Below are positions 43,276-52,604 of a stretch of DNA of 64,000 nucleotides, in pieces. Numbering within the stretch: position 1 is the stretch's first letter; each line of letters opens with the position of its first letter. The notes below the pieces were generated by a model, which searched no databases, was not told the DNA's origin, and saw nothing but the letters and a program-made list of their open reading frames with translations. A program made the translations under genes and the position numbers. The stretch is taken from positions 558,001 to 622,000 of the forward strand of contig NZ_JBEFNF010000001.1 in assembly GCF_040196175.1 (NCBI RefSeq). Direction: 5' to 3'. Origin of the DNA: Halospina sp040196175 (GTDB taxonomy: Bacteria > Pseudomonadota > Gammaproteobacteria > Pseudomonadales > Oleiphilaceae).

Positions 43276-45498
43276 TCAGGTATCAGGCTTTGATTGCAGC
43301 AGCCAATCGTAAAACTGCTGCTGCCCAAGGGGCTTCGAGAACAGGTACCCCTGACCTTCAAGGCAGCCTTTCTGGCGGAGAGCGTCGCGTTGCTCCGGCG
43401 TTTCGATGCCTTCGGCGATTGTCTGCATCTGAAAATTCTCGGCTAACTCCATCATCGTATGCGCCATATTGAGGCGCAGACCGTCGGCGGCATGGCCGCT
43501 GACAAAACTGCGATCGATTTTGAGCCGATCAATTGGCAATCGGCTTAATATGTTGAGCGAGGAATACCCGGTGCCAAAGTCATCCATGGCGATGCCGATG
43601 TTGTACCGTCGCAGGTAATCCAGTTTCTCTTTGACGCGAGTGACATCATCCACCGCAACCGATTCTGTCAGCTCAATTTCAACCTGATGCCCTTTCAACT
43701 GATGGGTGTAGAGGGCTTGGACGAGCTTTTCCGCAAAGTCGTCTTCGCGCATCTGCATCAGCGAAACATTAACTGCGACCCGGAATGCATCGCCGACATG
43801 CCCCACGAGGCCGGCGCGCCAGCGCAGAGCGGTGTTGATGACCCAATCTCCCAAAGCCACCATCATGCCGGACTGCTCGGCCAGCGGGATAAACTGATCC
43901 GGCGGGATGTAGTTGCCATCTTCGGTTTTCCATCGCAACAGGGATTCAGCACCGACTGTGGCCTCATCGGTTAAGCGGATGAATGGCTGGTAGTGCAGTT
44001 GCAGGCGGTCTTTAGTGAAAGCGGTTCGCAAGCGGCTGAGTAGCTGCATCCGGTCGCGCGCCGCGTCCGCTAACTCGGTGGCAAAGCGCACCGTCTGGCC
44101 GCGATAGAAGTGCTTCGCCTGTTTCAGGGCGACCCCAGCGTCCTTGATGATCGCAGCTGCACTCGGGGCCTTTTCGCTATCAGGCACAACACGGAGCCCA
44201 CTGGTCGCGGCGATACGCAGCGGCTCATTCTGGTGCAGCGACAAGGGAGCAGAAAACAGCCTTGAAATTTGTTCCGGGGTGAGTGCCTCGGGATCGCCCA
44301 TAACCCCAAAGACATCACCGCCAACACGCGCCACAACCACCTCAGAACCGAGTTGTAAACGCAGGCGTTGGGCAACCGCGTGCAGTATAGCGTCACCAAA
44401 GGCGTCGTCCAGCACGCTGTTCATATACGAAAAGTTGTCGAGATCCACCAATGCAACAGCGAATGAGCTGGGCGTGGTTGAGGCGATTTGGCGCTCGATG
44501 GCGGCAATGAAACCATTGCGGTTGGGCAGTTGGACCAGGGAATCCTGATAAGCAAGCTGCTCCATTGCTTCATAGAGTCTCAGGTTTTCGAAGGCAATCG
44601 CCACGTTGCTGGCAAACACCTCAAGCAGGCGCTGGTCTGAGTCGGTAAGACGCTTATTCGAATCAACCCAGGCGGCCAGCGCTTGTTGGTTGGGTCCAGG
44701 CAGATAGATGCAGATGCCATCGTCCAGTCTATGACGTTGCTCATGAAGCACACTTACAAGGCGCTGGCGGACCATTGGCTCATCCACGGCGTTGAGCGGG
44801 CGCCCTTCATACTCAGAGAAACGCCCCTCAGCAGTCAGGATAAAGGGTTCGTCCTGCTGCGGTTCCAACGCGGCGCACATGATGCATGGGGTGTCGGCGT
44901 TAAGCAGCGCGCGCATCTGCGTCAGGATCTCGGCGCTCAAGCGTTTAAGGTCCGAGGCCTGACTGATGGTCGACGTGGCCTCGACGACCTGTTCTAAGCC
45001 ATTGCGGTTGGCTTCAAGTTGCTTTAGCTGAGAGTAGGATCGGATCGCAATGGCAATGCTTGTGAACAGACGAACCCGTGTGAGCTCCGACTTCGTCCTG
45101 TAGTCATTGATGTCATACCACTGGATGGTTTCACTCTCGGGCGCATAGCCGGGTTGACCAGTGCGTAGAATCAGACGGATACGGTGATTGTGGAGCCTGT
45201 CCCGAATGGTCTGAACCAGTCTCAGCCCTGAATCATCGCGCTCCATGACCACATCAACGAGGGCAACAGAGAATTCTGAATTCTGTTGCAAAAGTTTGAG
45301 CCCCTCCTCGGCGGAGTAGGCGTCAAAAAAGCTCAGTTCACACCCATCAACTGATAATCCTTTTAGGGCCAGCTTGGTGGTGGCGTGTACGTCCGGGTCA
45401 TCGTCAATGATCAGTATTTGCCACGGCAGTGGTGCCGAGCCATCGTCGGTGCCGGTTTCATCGGCAAAAACCATCAAATCGTCGTTAACGTCAGACAC
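43276..45498 (-). CDS. Response regulator with DUF3369, degenerate GGDEF and EAL domains
   Basis: About 740 residues. A receiver domain comes first (ILIIDDDPDVHAT, phospho-acceptor Asp in VALVDVVMERDDSG), then DUF3369/GAF-like (about 180-310). The GGDEF domain reads GGDVF, without the catalytic Glu, so it is probably regulatory. The EAL domain has the key residues (GAESLLRW, NVSLMQ, ELTES, DDFGTGYSSL, AEGIET), so cyclic di-GMP hydrolysis is likely. I prefer GTG 45498 with GGGAG nine bases upstream; a TTG at 45525 is in frame. It is the first gene of a pair with the histidine kinase. Confidence 0.88.
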   Translation of the reverse strand: MSDVNDDLMVFADETGTDDGSAPLPWQILIIDDDPDVHATTKLALKGLSVDGCELSFFDAYSAEEGLKLLQQNSEFSVALVDVVMERDDSGLRLVQTIRDRLHNHRIRLILRTGQPGYAPESETIQWYDINDYRTKSELTRVRLFTSIAIAIRSYSQLKQLEANRNGLEQVVEATSTISQASDLKRLSAEILTQMRALLNADTPCIMCAALEPQQDEPFILTAEGRFSEYEGRPLNAVDEPMVRQRLVSVLHEQRHRLDDGICIYLPGPNQQALAAWVDSNKRLTDSDQRLLEVFASNVAIAFENLRLYEAMEQLAYQDSLVQLPNRNGFIAAIERQIASTTPSSFAVALVDLDNFSYMNSVLDDAFGDAILHAVAQRLRLQLGSEVVVARVGGDVFGVMGDPEALTPEQISRLFSAPLSLHQNEPLRIAATSGLRVVPDSEKAPSAAAIIKDAGVALKQAKHFYRGQTVRFATELADAARDRMQLLSRLRTAFTKDRLQLHYQPFIRLTDEATVGAESLLRWKTEDGNYIPPDQFIPLAEQSGMMVALGDWVINTALRWRAGLVGHVGDAFRVAVNVSLMQMREDDFAEKLVQALYTHQLKGHQVEIELTESVAVDDVTRVKEKLDYLRRYNIGIAMDDFGTGYSSLNILSRLPIDRLKIDRSFVSGHAADGLRLNMAHTMMELAENFQMQTIAEGIETPEQRDALRQKGCLEGQGYLFSKPLGQQQFYDWLLQSKPDT

Positions 45499-45692
45499 GG
45501 CTCTGCTCTCCCGACCATGTTTCAATCACCCTCCTTCCGTGGTTACGTACGCTGAACTGTGTCACCAGGACTTGCTTCGGGCGGTAAGGTTAAATCGACA
45601 GCGGTACTTGATTGGCAATCCATTTTTAACAAGGGTAGGGAACCAGCATCTTTTTGCAAGGCGAGGGGGCTAGGGAATGGGTGAACTATCGT

Positions 45693-45727
45693 CTGGCTGG
45701 CAAAGCGCTGGAAGACTTTGCAGCCAG
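45693..45727 (-). terminator. Hairpin downstream of the amino acid permease operon
   Basis: Stem CTGGCTG(G)CAAAG pairing over 12 bases with one bulge, 28 bases after the last permease gene. There is no clear U-tract, so efficiency is uncertain. Confidence 0.5.
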
Positions 45728-45754
45728 CTCACCGCAGATACATAGCGGGTGACG

Positions 45755-46477
45755 CTAGTGGTTGAGTGGTTTCAGGTGGCGCAGCAGGTGCTGCTCCAGC
45801 CGCCGGAAGCCATAAACAATCAGCAGCGTCAGCACCATATAGATGAGAGCAACGGCGATGAACGCGGTGAAAGGGGCATAGAAGCGCGAGTAGATATCCC
45901 GTGCGGCACCGGTCAGGTCGACAATGGTCACGACACTGGCGATGGCGCTGGCGTGCAGCATGAAGATGACTTCATTGGAGTAGGCCTGAATCGCCCGGCG
46001 GAAGGCACTGGGCAGGACGATGCGGCGCATGCGCAGAGCCCAGGACATGCCGTAGGCCTTTGCGGCCTCGATCTCGCCATGCGGGGTTGTCATCAAGGCA
46101 CCACGGATGATTTCGGTCGTGTAGGCGCCCGTGTTTAGAGTGAAAGCAAGCAGTGCAGGGTAGAATGGGTCACGGAAGATGTCCCACCAGAGGGTCTCCT
46201 GAATGCCTTCAATCTGACCGATGCCGTAATAGATGATGTAGAGCTGGATCAGCAGTGGTGTGCCCCGGAAGATATAGGTATAGAGCCAGACTGGCCCGGC
46301 GACGAAAGGGTTCCTGAAAGTGCGCAGAATCGCCAGCGGTACCGCCAGGACCAGTCCGATGATCAGCGACAGGAATACCAGTTGGACCGTGGTTACCAGT
46401 CCGTCCCAGTAATGCGTCACCGTGGTGGCGTTGAAGATGGCGTTCTGGTTGAGCAGGTCCGCGAGGAACTCGGGCAT
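45755..46477 (-). CDS. Polar amino acid ABC-transporter permease, HisM type
   Basis: A 240-residue permease of the histidine/arginine/octopine class with YIFRGTPLLIQLYIIYYG and the EAA loop EIEAAKAYGMSWALRMRRIVLP. It is the distal gene of a four-gene operon (ATPase, binding protein, two permeases) and starts three bases after the HisQ-type gene. Confidence 0.9.
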   Translation of the reverse strand: MPEFLADLLNQNAIFNATTVTHYWDGLVTTVQLVFLSLIIGLVLAVPLAILRTFRNPFVAGPVWLYTYIFRGTPLLIQLYIIYYGIGQIEGIQETLWWDIFRDPFYPALLAFTLNTGAYTTEIIRGALMTTPHGEIEAAKAYGMSWALRMRRIVLPSAFRRAIQAYSNEVIFMLHASAIASVVTIVDLTGAARDIYSRFYAPFTAFIAVALIYMVLTLLIVYGFRRLEQHLLRHLKPLNH

Positions 46478-46480
46478 GAC

Positions 46481-47185
46481 TCAAATGCCTCCCACGATGC
46501 CGGCATTGGCGCGTCTGTTCAGCCACTTGATTGCAAGCTCCGTTATCGCCGTCAGAGACAGGTACATGGCGGCAACCGGAATGAAGAACTTGAATGGTTC
46601 ATGTTCTGCTTTGCTGGCCTGTTCAGCGATGCGGACCATATCCGAAAGACCGATCACGGAGACCAGTGCCGTGGTCTTCAGCAGCACCTGCCAGTTGTTG
46701 CCAATCCCCGGCAGGGCATGGCGCAGCATCTGCGGGAACATGATGCGGCAAAACACCTGAATACGGCTCATACCATAGGCTCGCCCGGCCTCAATCTGGC
46801 CAGTGGGAACAGCGAGGAAAGCGCCCCGGAATGTTTCCGTCATATAGGCGCCGAAGATCAGCCCGATGGTCAAAACACCGGAGACAAACGGATCGAACTG
46901 CACGAAGAAGTCGATGTCGTAATTATAGTAGAGGTAGTCGGAAAGCCGGTTCATCAGAACCTGGCCTCCGTAGTAGAACAGCATCATCATTACCAGATCG
47001 GGAATACCGCGGATCACCGTGGTGTAGAGCGTGGCGATGCCCTTGGCTGGCCGGTTTCCAGACAGTTTGGCTGACGCACCGACCAAACCAATAGTCAAAG
47101 CCAGTGCCAGTGAGGCAAACGCCAGTTCAGTGGTGACGATTGCGCCCCGGACAAGTTCCGGGCCGTAACCATGGAAGTCAAACAT
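46481..47185 (-). CDS. Polar amino acid ABC-transporter permease, HisQ type
   Basis: A 234-residue permease with YTTVIRGIPDLVMMMLFYYGG and the EAA loop QIEAGRAYGMSRIQVFCRIMFP. It forms the heterodimeric channel with the HisM-type protein. Twenty bases separate it from the binding-protein gene. Confidence 0.9.
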   Translation of the reverse strand: MFDFHGYGPELVRGAIVTTELAFASLALALTIGLVGASAKLSGNRPAKGIATLYTTVIRGIPDLVMMMLFYYGGQVLMNRLSDYLYYNYDIDFFVQFDPFVSGVLTIGLIFGAYMTETFRGAFLAVPTGQIEAGRAYGMSRIQVFCRIMFPQMLRHALPGIGNNWQVLLKTTALVSVIGLSDMVRIAEQASKAEHEPFKFFIPVAAMYLSLTAITELAIKWLNRRANAGIVGGI

Positions 47186-47204
47186 GGACGCGGTAATCCG
47201 TCAT

Positions 47205-47957
47205 TTACATCTTGATGCTGTAATCAAAGTAACGCTGCATAATGGCGTCATAGGTGCCATCGTTTTTTAGCGTCTTCAGAGCCGCGTTGATGTTCTCGGC
47301 CAGCTCTTTGTCGCGCTTGCGCATGGCAACGGCCACGCCTTTACCAAGTTTGACCGGCTCGCCAATTTCCTTGTAGCCGTCCTGGCTCAGGAAATACTCC
47401 TCGCCCACGGGGTAATCCACGAAGACCAGATCGAGTCTGTCGCTTTCGAGGTCCAGCGCCATGTCATCAGCGGTGGTGTAGCGTTTAACATCTACCATGC
47501 TGTTCATGTTTTCGGTCACGTACTTGTCCATAGTGGTCCCGCGTTGAACACCGACTACCTGGCCTTTCATGGCCGACTTGTCGGTCACATCCACGTTGGT
47601 GTCCTTTTTGCCGAACCAGGCTCCGGGTGTGCGGTAATAGGGGTCAGAAAACAGTACGCGCTTGGCGCGATCCTCGGTGATGGACATGGAGGACATGATG
47701 GCGTCGTACTTGCGAGCCAGAAGGCCGGGGATGATGCCGTCCCAGGCCTGCACCACAAAGTCACACTCACGCGCCATTTCCTCGCACATCGCTTCGGCCA
47801 GCTCGACCTCAAATCCAGTCAGCTCGCCATCCGGTGTTTTGTATTCAAAAGGCTCATAGGGAACGTCGAAGGCGATGCGCAGCGGGCGATCCTGAGCCTG
47901 TACGAGGCTGGTCATCATGGCGAGAATGCAGCCTAGGGCAATCAAGAGTTGTTTCAT
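47205..47957 (-). CDS. Periplasmic amino acid-binding protein (lysine/arginine/ornithine/histidine-like)
   Basis: A 250-residue SBP_bac_3 protein with signal peptide KQLLIALGCILAMMTSLVQA. YEPFEYKTPDGELTGFEVEL and the ligand loop MSSMSITEDRAKRVLFSDPYY (first 20 residues typical) match HisJ/ArgT/AotJ proteins. The exact amino acid cannot be told. ATG 47957 is preferred over a TTG six codons upstream because GGAG is ten bases before it. Confidence 0.88.
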   Translation of the reverse strand: MKQLLIALGCILAMMTSLVQAQDRPLRIAFDVPYEPFEYKTPDGELTGFEVELAEAMCEEMARECDFVVQAWDGIIPGLLARKYDAIMSSMSITEDRAKRVLFSDPYYRTPGAWFGKKDTNVDVTDKSAMKGQVVGVQRGTTMDKYVTENMNSMVDVKRYTTADDMALDLESDRLDLVFVDYPVGEEYFLSQDGYKEIGEPVKLGKGVAVAMRKRDKELAENINAALKTLKNDGTYDAIMQRYFDYSIKM

Positions 47958-48072
47958 GACAAGAAGACTCCGCAATTGTGTTTTATTAATGGGTCAGTGA
48001 GTGAGTGCCACAGTGGCAACGCTCGCGTGAAAGGGCGACAGGATAGCAAGGATCAGGCCAGTCCGGGAAATC

Positions 48073-48861
48073 TCACCCTATGGATCTCTGGAAGTTGGGT
48101 GCAAGGAATTGTTTGACACGCTCGGATGACGGATTGTTGAACACCTGCTCCGGCGAGCCTTTTTCCTCGATCTGGCCCTGATGCAGAAACATAACCTGGC
48201 TGCACACATCCCGTGCAAAAGCCATCTCGTGGGTAACCACAATCATGGTGCGCCCTTCCTCAGCGAGTCTCTGCATCACACGCAGCACATCGCCGACCAG
48301 TTCCGGGTCGAGGGCTGAGGTTGGTTCGTCAAACAACATGACTTCGGGCTCCATTGCCAGCGCCCGCGCGATGGCGGCCCGTTGTTGCTGTCCCCCCGAT
48401 ATCTGAGCCGGGTAGTAGTCTTTGCGCTCATGGATGCCTACTTTATCAAGGTAGGCTTCCGCACGTTCGGTGGCTTCCTTTCGTGGCACCTTCAGCACAT
48501 GCACGGGTGCCTCGATGATGTTCTCCAGCACGGTCATGTGTGACCACAGGTTGAAGTTCTGGAAAACCATGGCCAATCTGGCGCGGATTCGCTCCACCTG
48601 ACTCTGGTTGGCCGGCACACGAAGGCCCTTGCGGTTGTGCTTGAACTGGATCGGTTCACCATGGACGATAACCTCGCCCGAGGTTGGTGTCTCCAGCAGA
48701 TTCAGACAGCGCAGGAAGGTGCTTTTGCCGGAGCCGGAGCTGCCGATCATGGACACGACATCGCCTTTGCTCGCCTCCAGATCCAGTCCCTTGAGAACCG
48801 GCGTATTACCAAAGGACTTGTGGATGTCCCGGCAGACAAGGGGGGCGCTGTCATCGGCCAT
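48073..48861 (-). CDS. Polar amino acid ABC-transporter ATPase, HisP type
   Basis: A 262-residue ATPase: Walker A GSSGSGKST, Q-loop AMVFQNFNLWSHMTV, signature ISGGQQQRAAIARAL, Walker B VMLFDEPTSALD, switch His in VTHEMAFA. The insertion NRKGLRVPANQSQVERIR is typical of the HisP/OccP group. ATG 48861 has AGGAGC upstream; an open extension to 48918 has no ribosome site. It is the first gene of the operon, an unusual order with the ATPase ahead of the binding protein. Confidence 0.92.
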   Translation of the reverse strand: MADDSAPLVCRDIHKSFGNTPVLKGLDLEASKGDVVSMIGSSGSGKSTFLRCLNLLETPTSGEVIVHGEPIQFKHNRKGLRVPANQSQVERIRARLAMVFQNFNLWSHMTVLENIIEAPVHVLKVPRKEATERAEAYLDKVGIHERKDYYPAQISGGQQQRAAIARALAMEPEVMLFDEPTSALDPELVGDVLRVMQRLAEEGRTMIVVTHEMAFARDVCSQVMFLHQGQIEEKGSPEQVFNNPSSERVKQFLAPNFQRSIG

Positions 48862-49121
48862 GTCGTGCTCCTGAGTTCGTGGTAGGCGTTTTTTACGGAC
48901 TATGACGGCAAAAATCAATAGGGCTGTAACACGCCGTTGGGCAAGCGAGGTAATGGCGTTGTGAGTGCGGTTCCTGCGTTTCTACGCGGGGCCGACAGGC
49001 CCATCATCAATCGCGGTGAGCGCTTCGTTGAGCTGGAAAATCTTACTTTTCACTTCCAGGGTACCGAACGCTCTGAGTCTGGCTTTATGCTTTTCGAGAT
49101 ACTGGCCTCCATTATGGGATG

Positions 49122-49505
49122 TCAGTCTGACATCGCGGTGGATTCAATTCTGTTGCGGCCTTTTTCTTTGGCCGCGTAAAGCATGTAATCAGCGTTGCCG
49201 ATCAACTTGTCCTTGTCAGCATCAGATGTGGGGATGATCTCCGCTAACCCGATGCTGGCGGTGAGTTGCTTGCCAACGGGCGAATTGATGCCGAACGCAT
49301 CGCCCATCGCTGATGCTTTGTCACATTCTTCCAGGTAATTCAGCTTGCACCAGTTTTGAGCGAGTACGCAGGCCTTGTTGTTTTCGCTGAACTCCCACCA
49401 GGTTCTGTTTACATACTGGATATCAGCGGAGTCATCGATAACGATGATGTTTTCAGTAACCGAATCCAGGATGGATCTTAGGCACTCGGCTGAATGTTCC
49501 AACAA
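49122..49505 (-). pseudogene. PAS-GGDEF diguanylate cyclase collapsed by an internal deletion
   Basis: The 127-codon frame joins the first half of a PAS domain (SILDSVTENIIVIDDSADIQ ... NYLEECDKASAMGDAFG) directly to the last 55 residues of a GGDEF domain (LTASIGLAEI ... NADYMLYAAKEKGRNRIE). The rest of PAS, the GGDEF catalytic loop and the nucleotide-binding core are missing, without loss of frame. A TTG start with AAGGA six bases before it could still be translated. The product cannot be a cyclase. The 260 bases upstream of hisP and downstream of this gene hold no supported gene. Confidence 0.75.
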
Positions 49506-49782
49506 CAGCTTCCTTTACAATAAGGTAGTATGAAGCAATACACGGATCGACTGATAGCCTCCCTTGGCAGGCTGACCTTCTACCCTGGTGTCCGGCCTCA
49601 CGTGGTGTTCCACAGTGATCTGCCCCGCTGATTCACCATTCATCTTCGTGTGAAAGGTCAAGTACTGACAGGTCAATAAGGAGGATTGTTTTCATTAAAT
49701 CGCAATAACCAAAGGGTACAACCTGTTGCTGTAGATGGCAGACCGTGCTGCCAGGAACAATCAGCCATCCGGGGAGTAGGCA

Positions 49783-51522
49783 ATGAGTTTTGAGCAGCTT
49801 GAGCAGGAGCTGGAGCGGCTTTTGGTGGGAGATGGAATCCAGACACTTTTTCAGCCCATCGTGGATGTTCGGGAACTGCTGGTTGAAGGGTATGAGGCGT
49901 TGAGCCGTGGCCCGTCTGACAGCCCTCTTCATCCAGCTTCAATGCTGTTTGAGACCGCCGAGCGCTGTGGACGCACGCTGGAGCTGGAGAACCAGTGCCT
50001 GAGCGCAACCCGTGCCAACTGGACCTCAACCCGTAAAACTCAGAAGCTTTTCGTTAATGTCAGCCCCGATAACCTGCTCCCCGGAGCCGGTAACCAACGA
50101 CTGTTGGAATCACTGCTTGAAGGCGATCTGATCCAGCCAGGGCGCGTGGTGATTGAACTGTCTGAGCGTTATCCCGCAATTGATCTTGATGAACTTAAAC
50201 GTTCACTGACCTGGCTCAAAAGTCGTGGTTTTCAGGTGGCTCTTGACGATCTGGGAGCGGGTTATTCAGGGCTCAAGCTCTGGTCAGAAGTAGAGCCGGA
50301 CTATGTGAAGATTGATCGTCATTTTATCCGGGACATTCACGAGGATCTGGTCAAGCGCGAGTTCGTGCGCTCGGTCATGCAGCTGTCTTCTCGCCTTAAC
50401 TGCAAGGTGGTTGCTGAAGGCGTGGAGCGCCATCGGGAGCTCGAGCTGTTGCAGGACCTGGGGGTGCGCTACATCCAGGGTTTCCTGTTCGGACGGCCGC
50501 GTTCGGTCGCCACCGCCACTCTGGAACCCCTGAGTCAGGTCAGTAAACACCCCGCCAAAGGTGTGGTCAGCGCCGCAAGCCTGGTGCATCACCCGCCAAC
50601 GTTGGATCCCGATCAGCCGCTTGAGGAGGCCTGGGCAATGCTTCAGGCGCAGAACGGGGTGTTCGCGCTACCCGTCATCGATCCCCAAGGCCGGGCCCTG
50701 GGTCTGCTCCATAAATGGCAGATTCTGGAGGCGTTTGGTTCTACTTTTGGCCGTTCACTGAACGAGAAGAAGCCGATTCGGCGTGTGATGAAATCTGACG
50801 CCCTGGTGTTTGAGCATAACCAGCCCCTGGAGGAACTGAGTCGCCGCCTGACTGAGGACGAGGATGACTACCTCCGTCAGCACTTTCTGGTAACGCGTGA
50901 TGGCTTTTACGAGGGGATGGGCGCCACGCGGGCACTGCTCAAGCGAATGACCGAGCACCGGATCGAAAAAGCGCGCTACGCTAATCCCCTGACACTGCTC
51001 CCGGGCAACGTGCCCATTCACCAGGAGATCGAGTCACGGCTTTCGGTCGAGACCTCATTCCTGATGATCTATTTCGATATCAATGCCTTCAAACCTCTGA
51101 ATGATCACCTGGGGTTTTCAGTGGGAGATCGTTTGATCGTGCTTCTGGGGCGGCTCCTAGAGCGCTATTTCTGCCGCCAGGACGATATGATCGGGCATCT
51201 CGGCGGTGATGATTTCATCGTGTTCTGCAACAGCGCGAATCATGCCGTTTACAGCTGCACGGAGGTGATTACCCGGTTCAATGATGAATGTCAGTCCGTT
51301 TACCGCGAACAGGACCGCCGGAGGGGGTGCGTGAAAGCTCAAGACCGCAACGGCCGGAGTCAGACATGGCCCCTGGCAACGCTGGCCGCAGGGATCATCC
51401 GGGTGCACCCCGGGGAGACACAGGACACGGAGGATGTTGTCCAGCGGGCGGCAGCGGCCAAAAAGCAGGTGAAAGCCGAATCTTGGCCAGAATATGAACA
51501 GCTGTTGACCCGAGTAAGTTGA
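49783..51522 (+). CDS. EAL-CBS-GGDEF cyclic di-GMP enzyme
   Basis: A 579-residue cytoplasmic protein with domains in the order EAL (about 1-255), CBS pair (about 265-395), GGDEF (about 405-565), the reverse of the common GGDEF-EAL order. EAL residues are present: YEALSRG, FVNVSP, ELSER, LDDLGAGYSGL, KIDRHF, AEGVER. The GGDEF loop reads GGDDF, with DINAFKPLND before it. CBS pairs usually bind adenine nucleotides. Phosphodiesterase activity is likely; GGDDF may bind GTP as regulator or be weakly active. Confidence 0.9.
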   Translation: MSFEQLEQELERLLVGDGIQTLFQPIVDVRELLVEGYEALSRGPSDSPLHPASMLFETAERCGRTLELENQCLSATRANWTSTRKTQKLFVNVSPDNLLPGAGNQRLLESLLEGDLIQPGRVVIELSERYPAIDLDELKRSLTWLKSRGFQVALDDLGAGYSGLKLWSEVEPDYVKIDRHFIRDIHEDLVKREFVRSVMQLSSRLNCKVVAEGVERHRELELLQDLGVRYIQGFLFGRPRSVATATLEPLSQVSKHPAKGVVSAASLVHHPPTLDPDQPLEEAWAMLQAQNGVFALPVIDPQGRALGLLHKWQILEAFGSTFGRSLNEKKPIRRVMKSDALVFEHNQPLEELSRRLTEDEDDYLRQHFLVTRDGFYEGMGATRALLKRMTEHRIEKARYANPLTLLPGNVPIHQEIESRLSVETSFLMIYFDINAFKPLNDHLGFSVGDRLIVLLGRLLERYFCRQDDMIGHLGGDDFIVFCNSANHAVYSCTEVITRFNDECQSVYREQDRRRGCVKAQDRNGRSQTWPLATLAAGIIRVHPGETQDTEDVVQRAAAAKKQVKAESWPEYEQLLTRVS

Positions 51523-51635
51523 GGGGTGGAACATCACTTGGCGGTTGACACATACACAGATCGCCACTGTCAGGTACAGGCCAGCAGGCGTCACAGCGCT
51601 TCTGAATTGCGCCTCAAGAATGCGCCGTCCAAAGG

Positions 51636-52604
51636 TTAGGCGTTGCTGGTTCCGCCTTCCCACCAGAGCTTGACCACCAGGCCATGGGGAAGTGTAAGCG
51701 CGGCCAGGGCCCAGAACATGACGCGGATGGCCTCCACCAGCAGGCTGGAGGTAGGCTCGAGCAGCACGATCACTGCCCATGCCCCCACTGCCAGGGCAAT
51801 GGCGCCAAGCGTTGCCGGTGCGGCTTTGCGCCCGAGAAACGCCAGGGTTGATGCAATCTCCGTCCGCCCAAGCCCCTGTTGGGCGACGGAGAGGAAGTGA
51901 CGGATGCTGTGCACAACGCAGAAGTAGAAGGCAAAGGCCAGCAGCGGCGGTAATGCCACCAGGGCGGCTGCTACCAAAACCAACTCCGCCAGAACACTTG
52001 GCCCCAGCTGAGCGTAATGGCGGTAGGCCAAAATCCCGAAACCCATAAGCCATAAAACCGCCAGCAAGGGCCCGGCGGGCTCGAGAATTGCGAGCACCGG
52101 CTGCGGCTCACGCCCGATCAGCCAGGCGAAGAGCTCACTGGTCTGGTTGGGGTGCCCGAGGACCGGGCCCAGTATGGGCAGGCTGCCGCAAAGCCACAGC
52201 AACAGCGTATTGGGTTGCGAGCTGAGGAAGGTGGCATCCGTAAACCCAAAGTGCCAGATGGAAAGCGTGAGGAATACAAGTAGCGCGAGGGTCGGGAAGA
52301 ACCAGATCAGGGCCACGAAGGCGAGCGAGGCAATGACATAGAGACCGGTGATCATCGCCAGGCGGCCCGGGCGGTTCAAGGCAAGCCGCTTGAGGATCAG
52401 CGGGTCAGCGCCGCCGTGAGAAAGGCCAAAAACGCCGATGGGCACCAGTACGATCCAGAACTGCTGCGCAATTGACAGTGACGGCAATGCAATGGCCGCC
52501 AGTACAGCCCCAAGGGCTGCAGCGAGGACACTCCATTGATGGCGACGCCCTCCGCTGCTGTCATGGAGGCTGTCTTTTACTCGGTCTGTGGCTTCGTTGC
52601 TCAT
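51636..52604 (-). CDS. blh: Beta-carotene 15,15'-dioxygenase, Brp/Blh family
   Basis: Cleaves beta-carotene into two retinal molecules for the rhodopsin. About 322 residues with eight or so helices and the family's histidines in GLSHGGADPLIL, SIWHFGFTDA, VVHSIRHFL and LTLPHGLVVKLWW. The ATG overlaps the crtY stop by four bases (ATGA), giving translational coupling. A longer open frame upstream lies wholly within crtY. It is the last gene of the carotenoid operon. Confidence 0.92.
   Translation of the reverse strand: MSNEATDRVKDSLHDSSGGRRHQWSVLAAALGAVLAAIALPSLSIAQQFWIVLVPIGVFGLSHGGADPLILKRLALNRPGRLAMITGLYVIASLAFVALIWFFPTLALLVFLTLSIWHFGFTDATFLSSQPNTLLLWLCGSLPILGPVLGHPNQTSELFAWLIGREPQPVLAILEPAGPLLAVLWLMGFGILAYRHYAQLGPSVLAELVLVAAALVALPPLLAFAFYFCVVHSIRHFLSVAQQGLGRTEIASTLAFLGRKAAPATLGAIALAVGAWAVIVLLEPTSSLLVEAIRVMFWALAALTLPHGLVVKLWWEGGTSNA

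Noticed and set aside
48950..49121. Possible coding remnant on either strand between hisP and the collapsed GGDEF gene
   Set aside because: Open for 40-80 codons in more than one frame, but no family motif or ribosome site, so it is not called.
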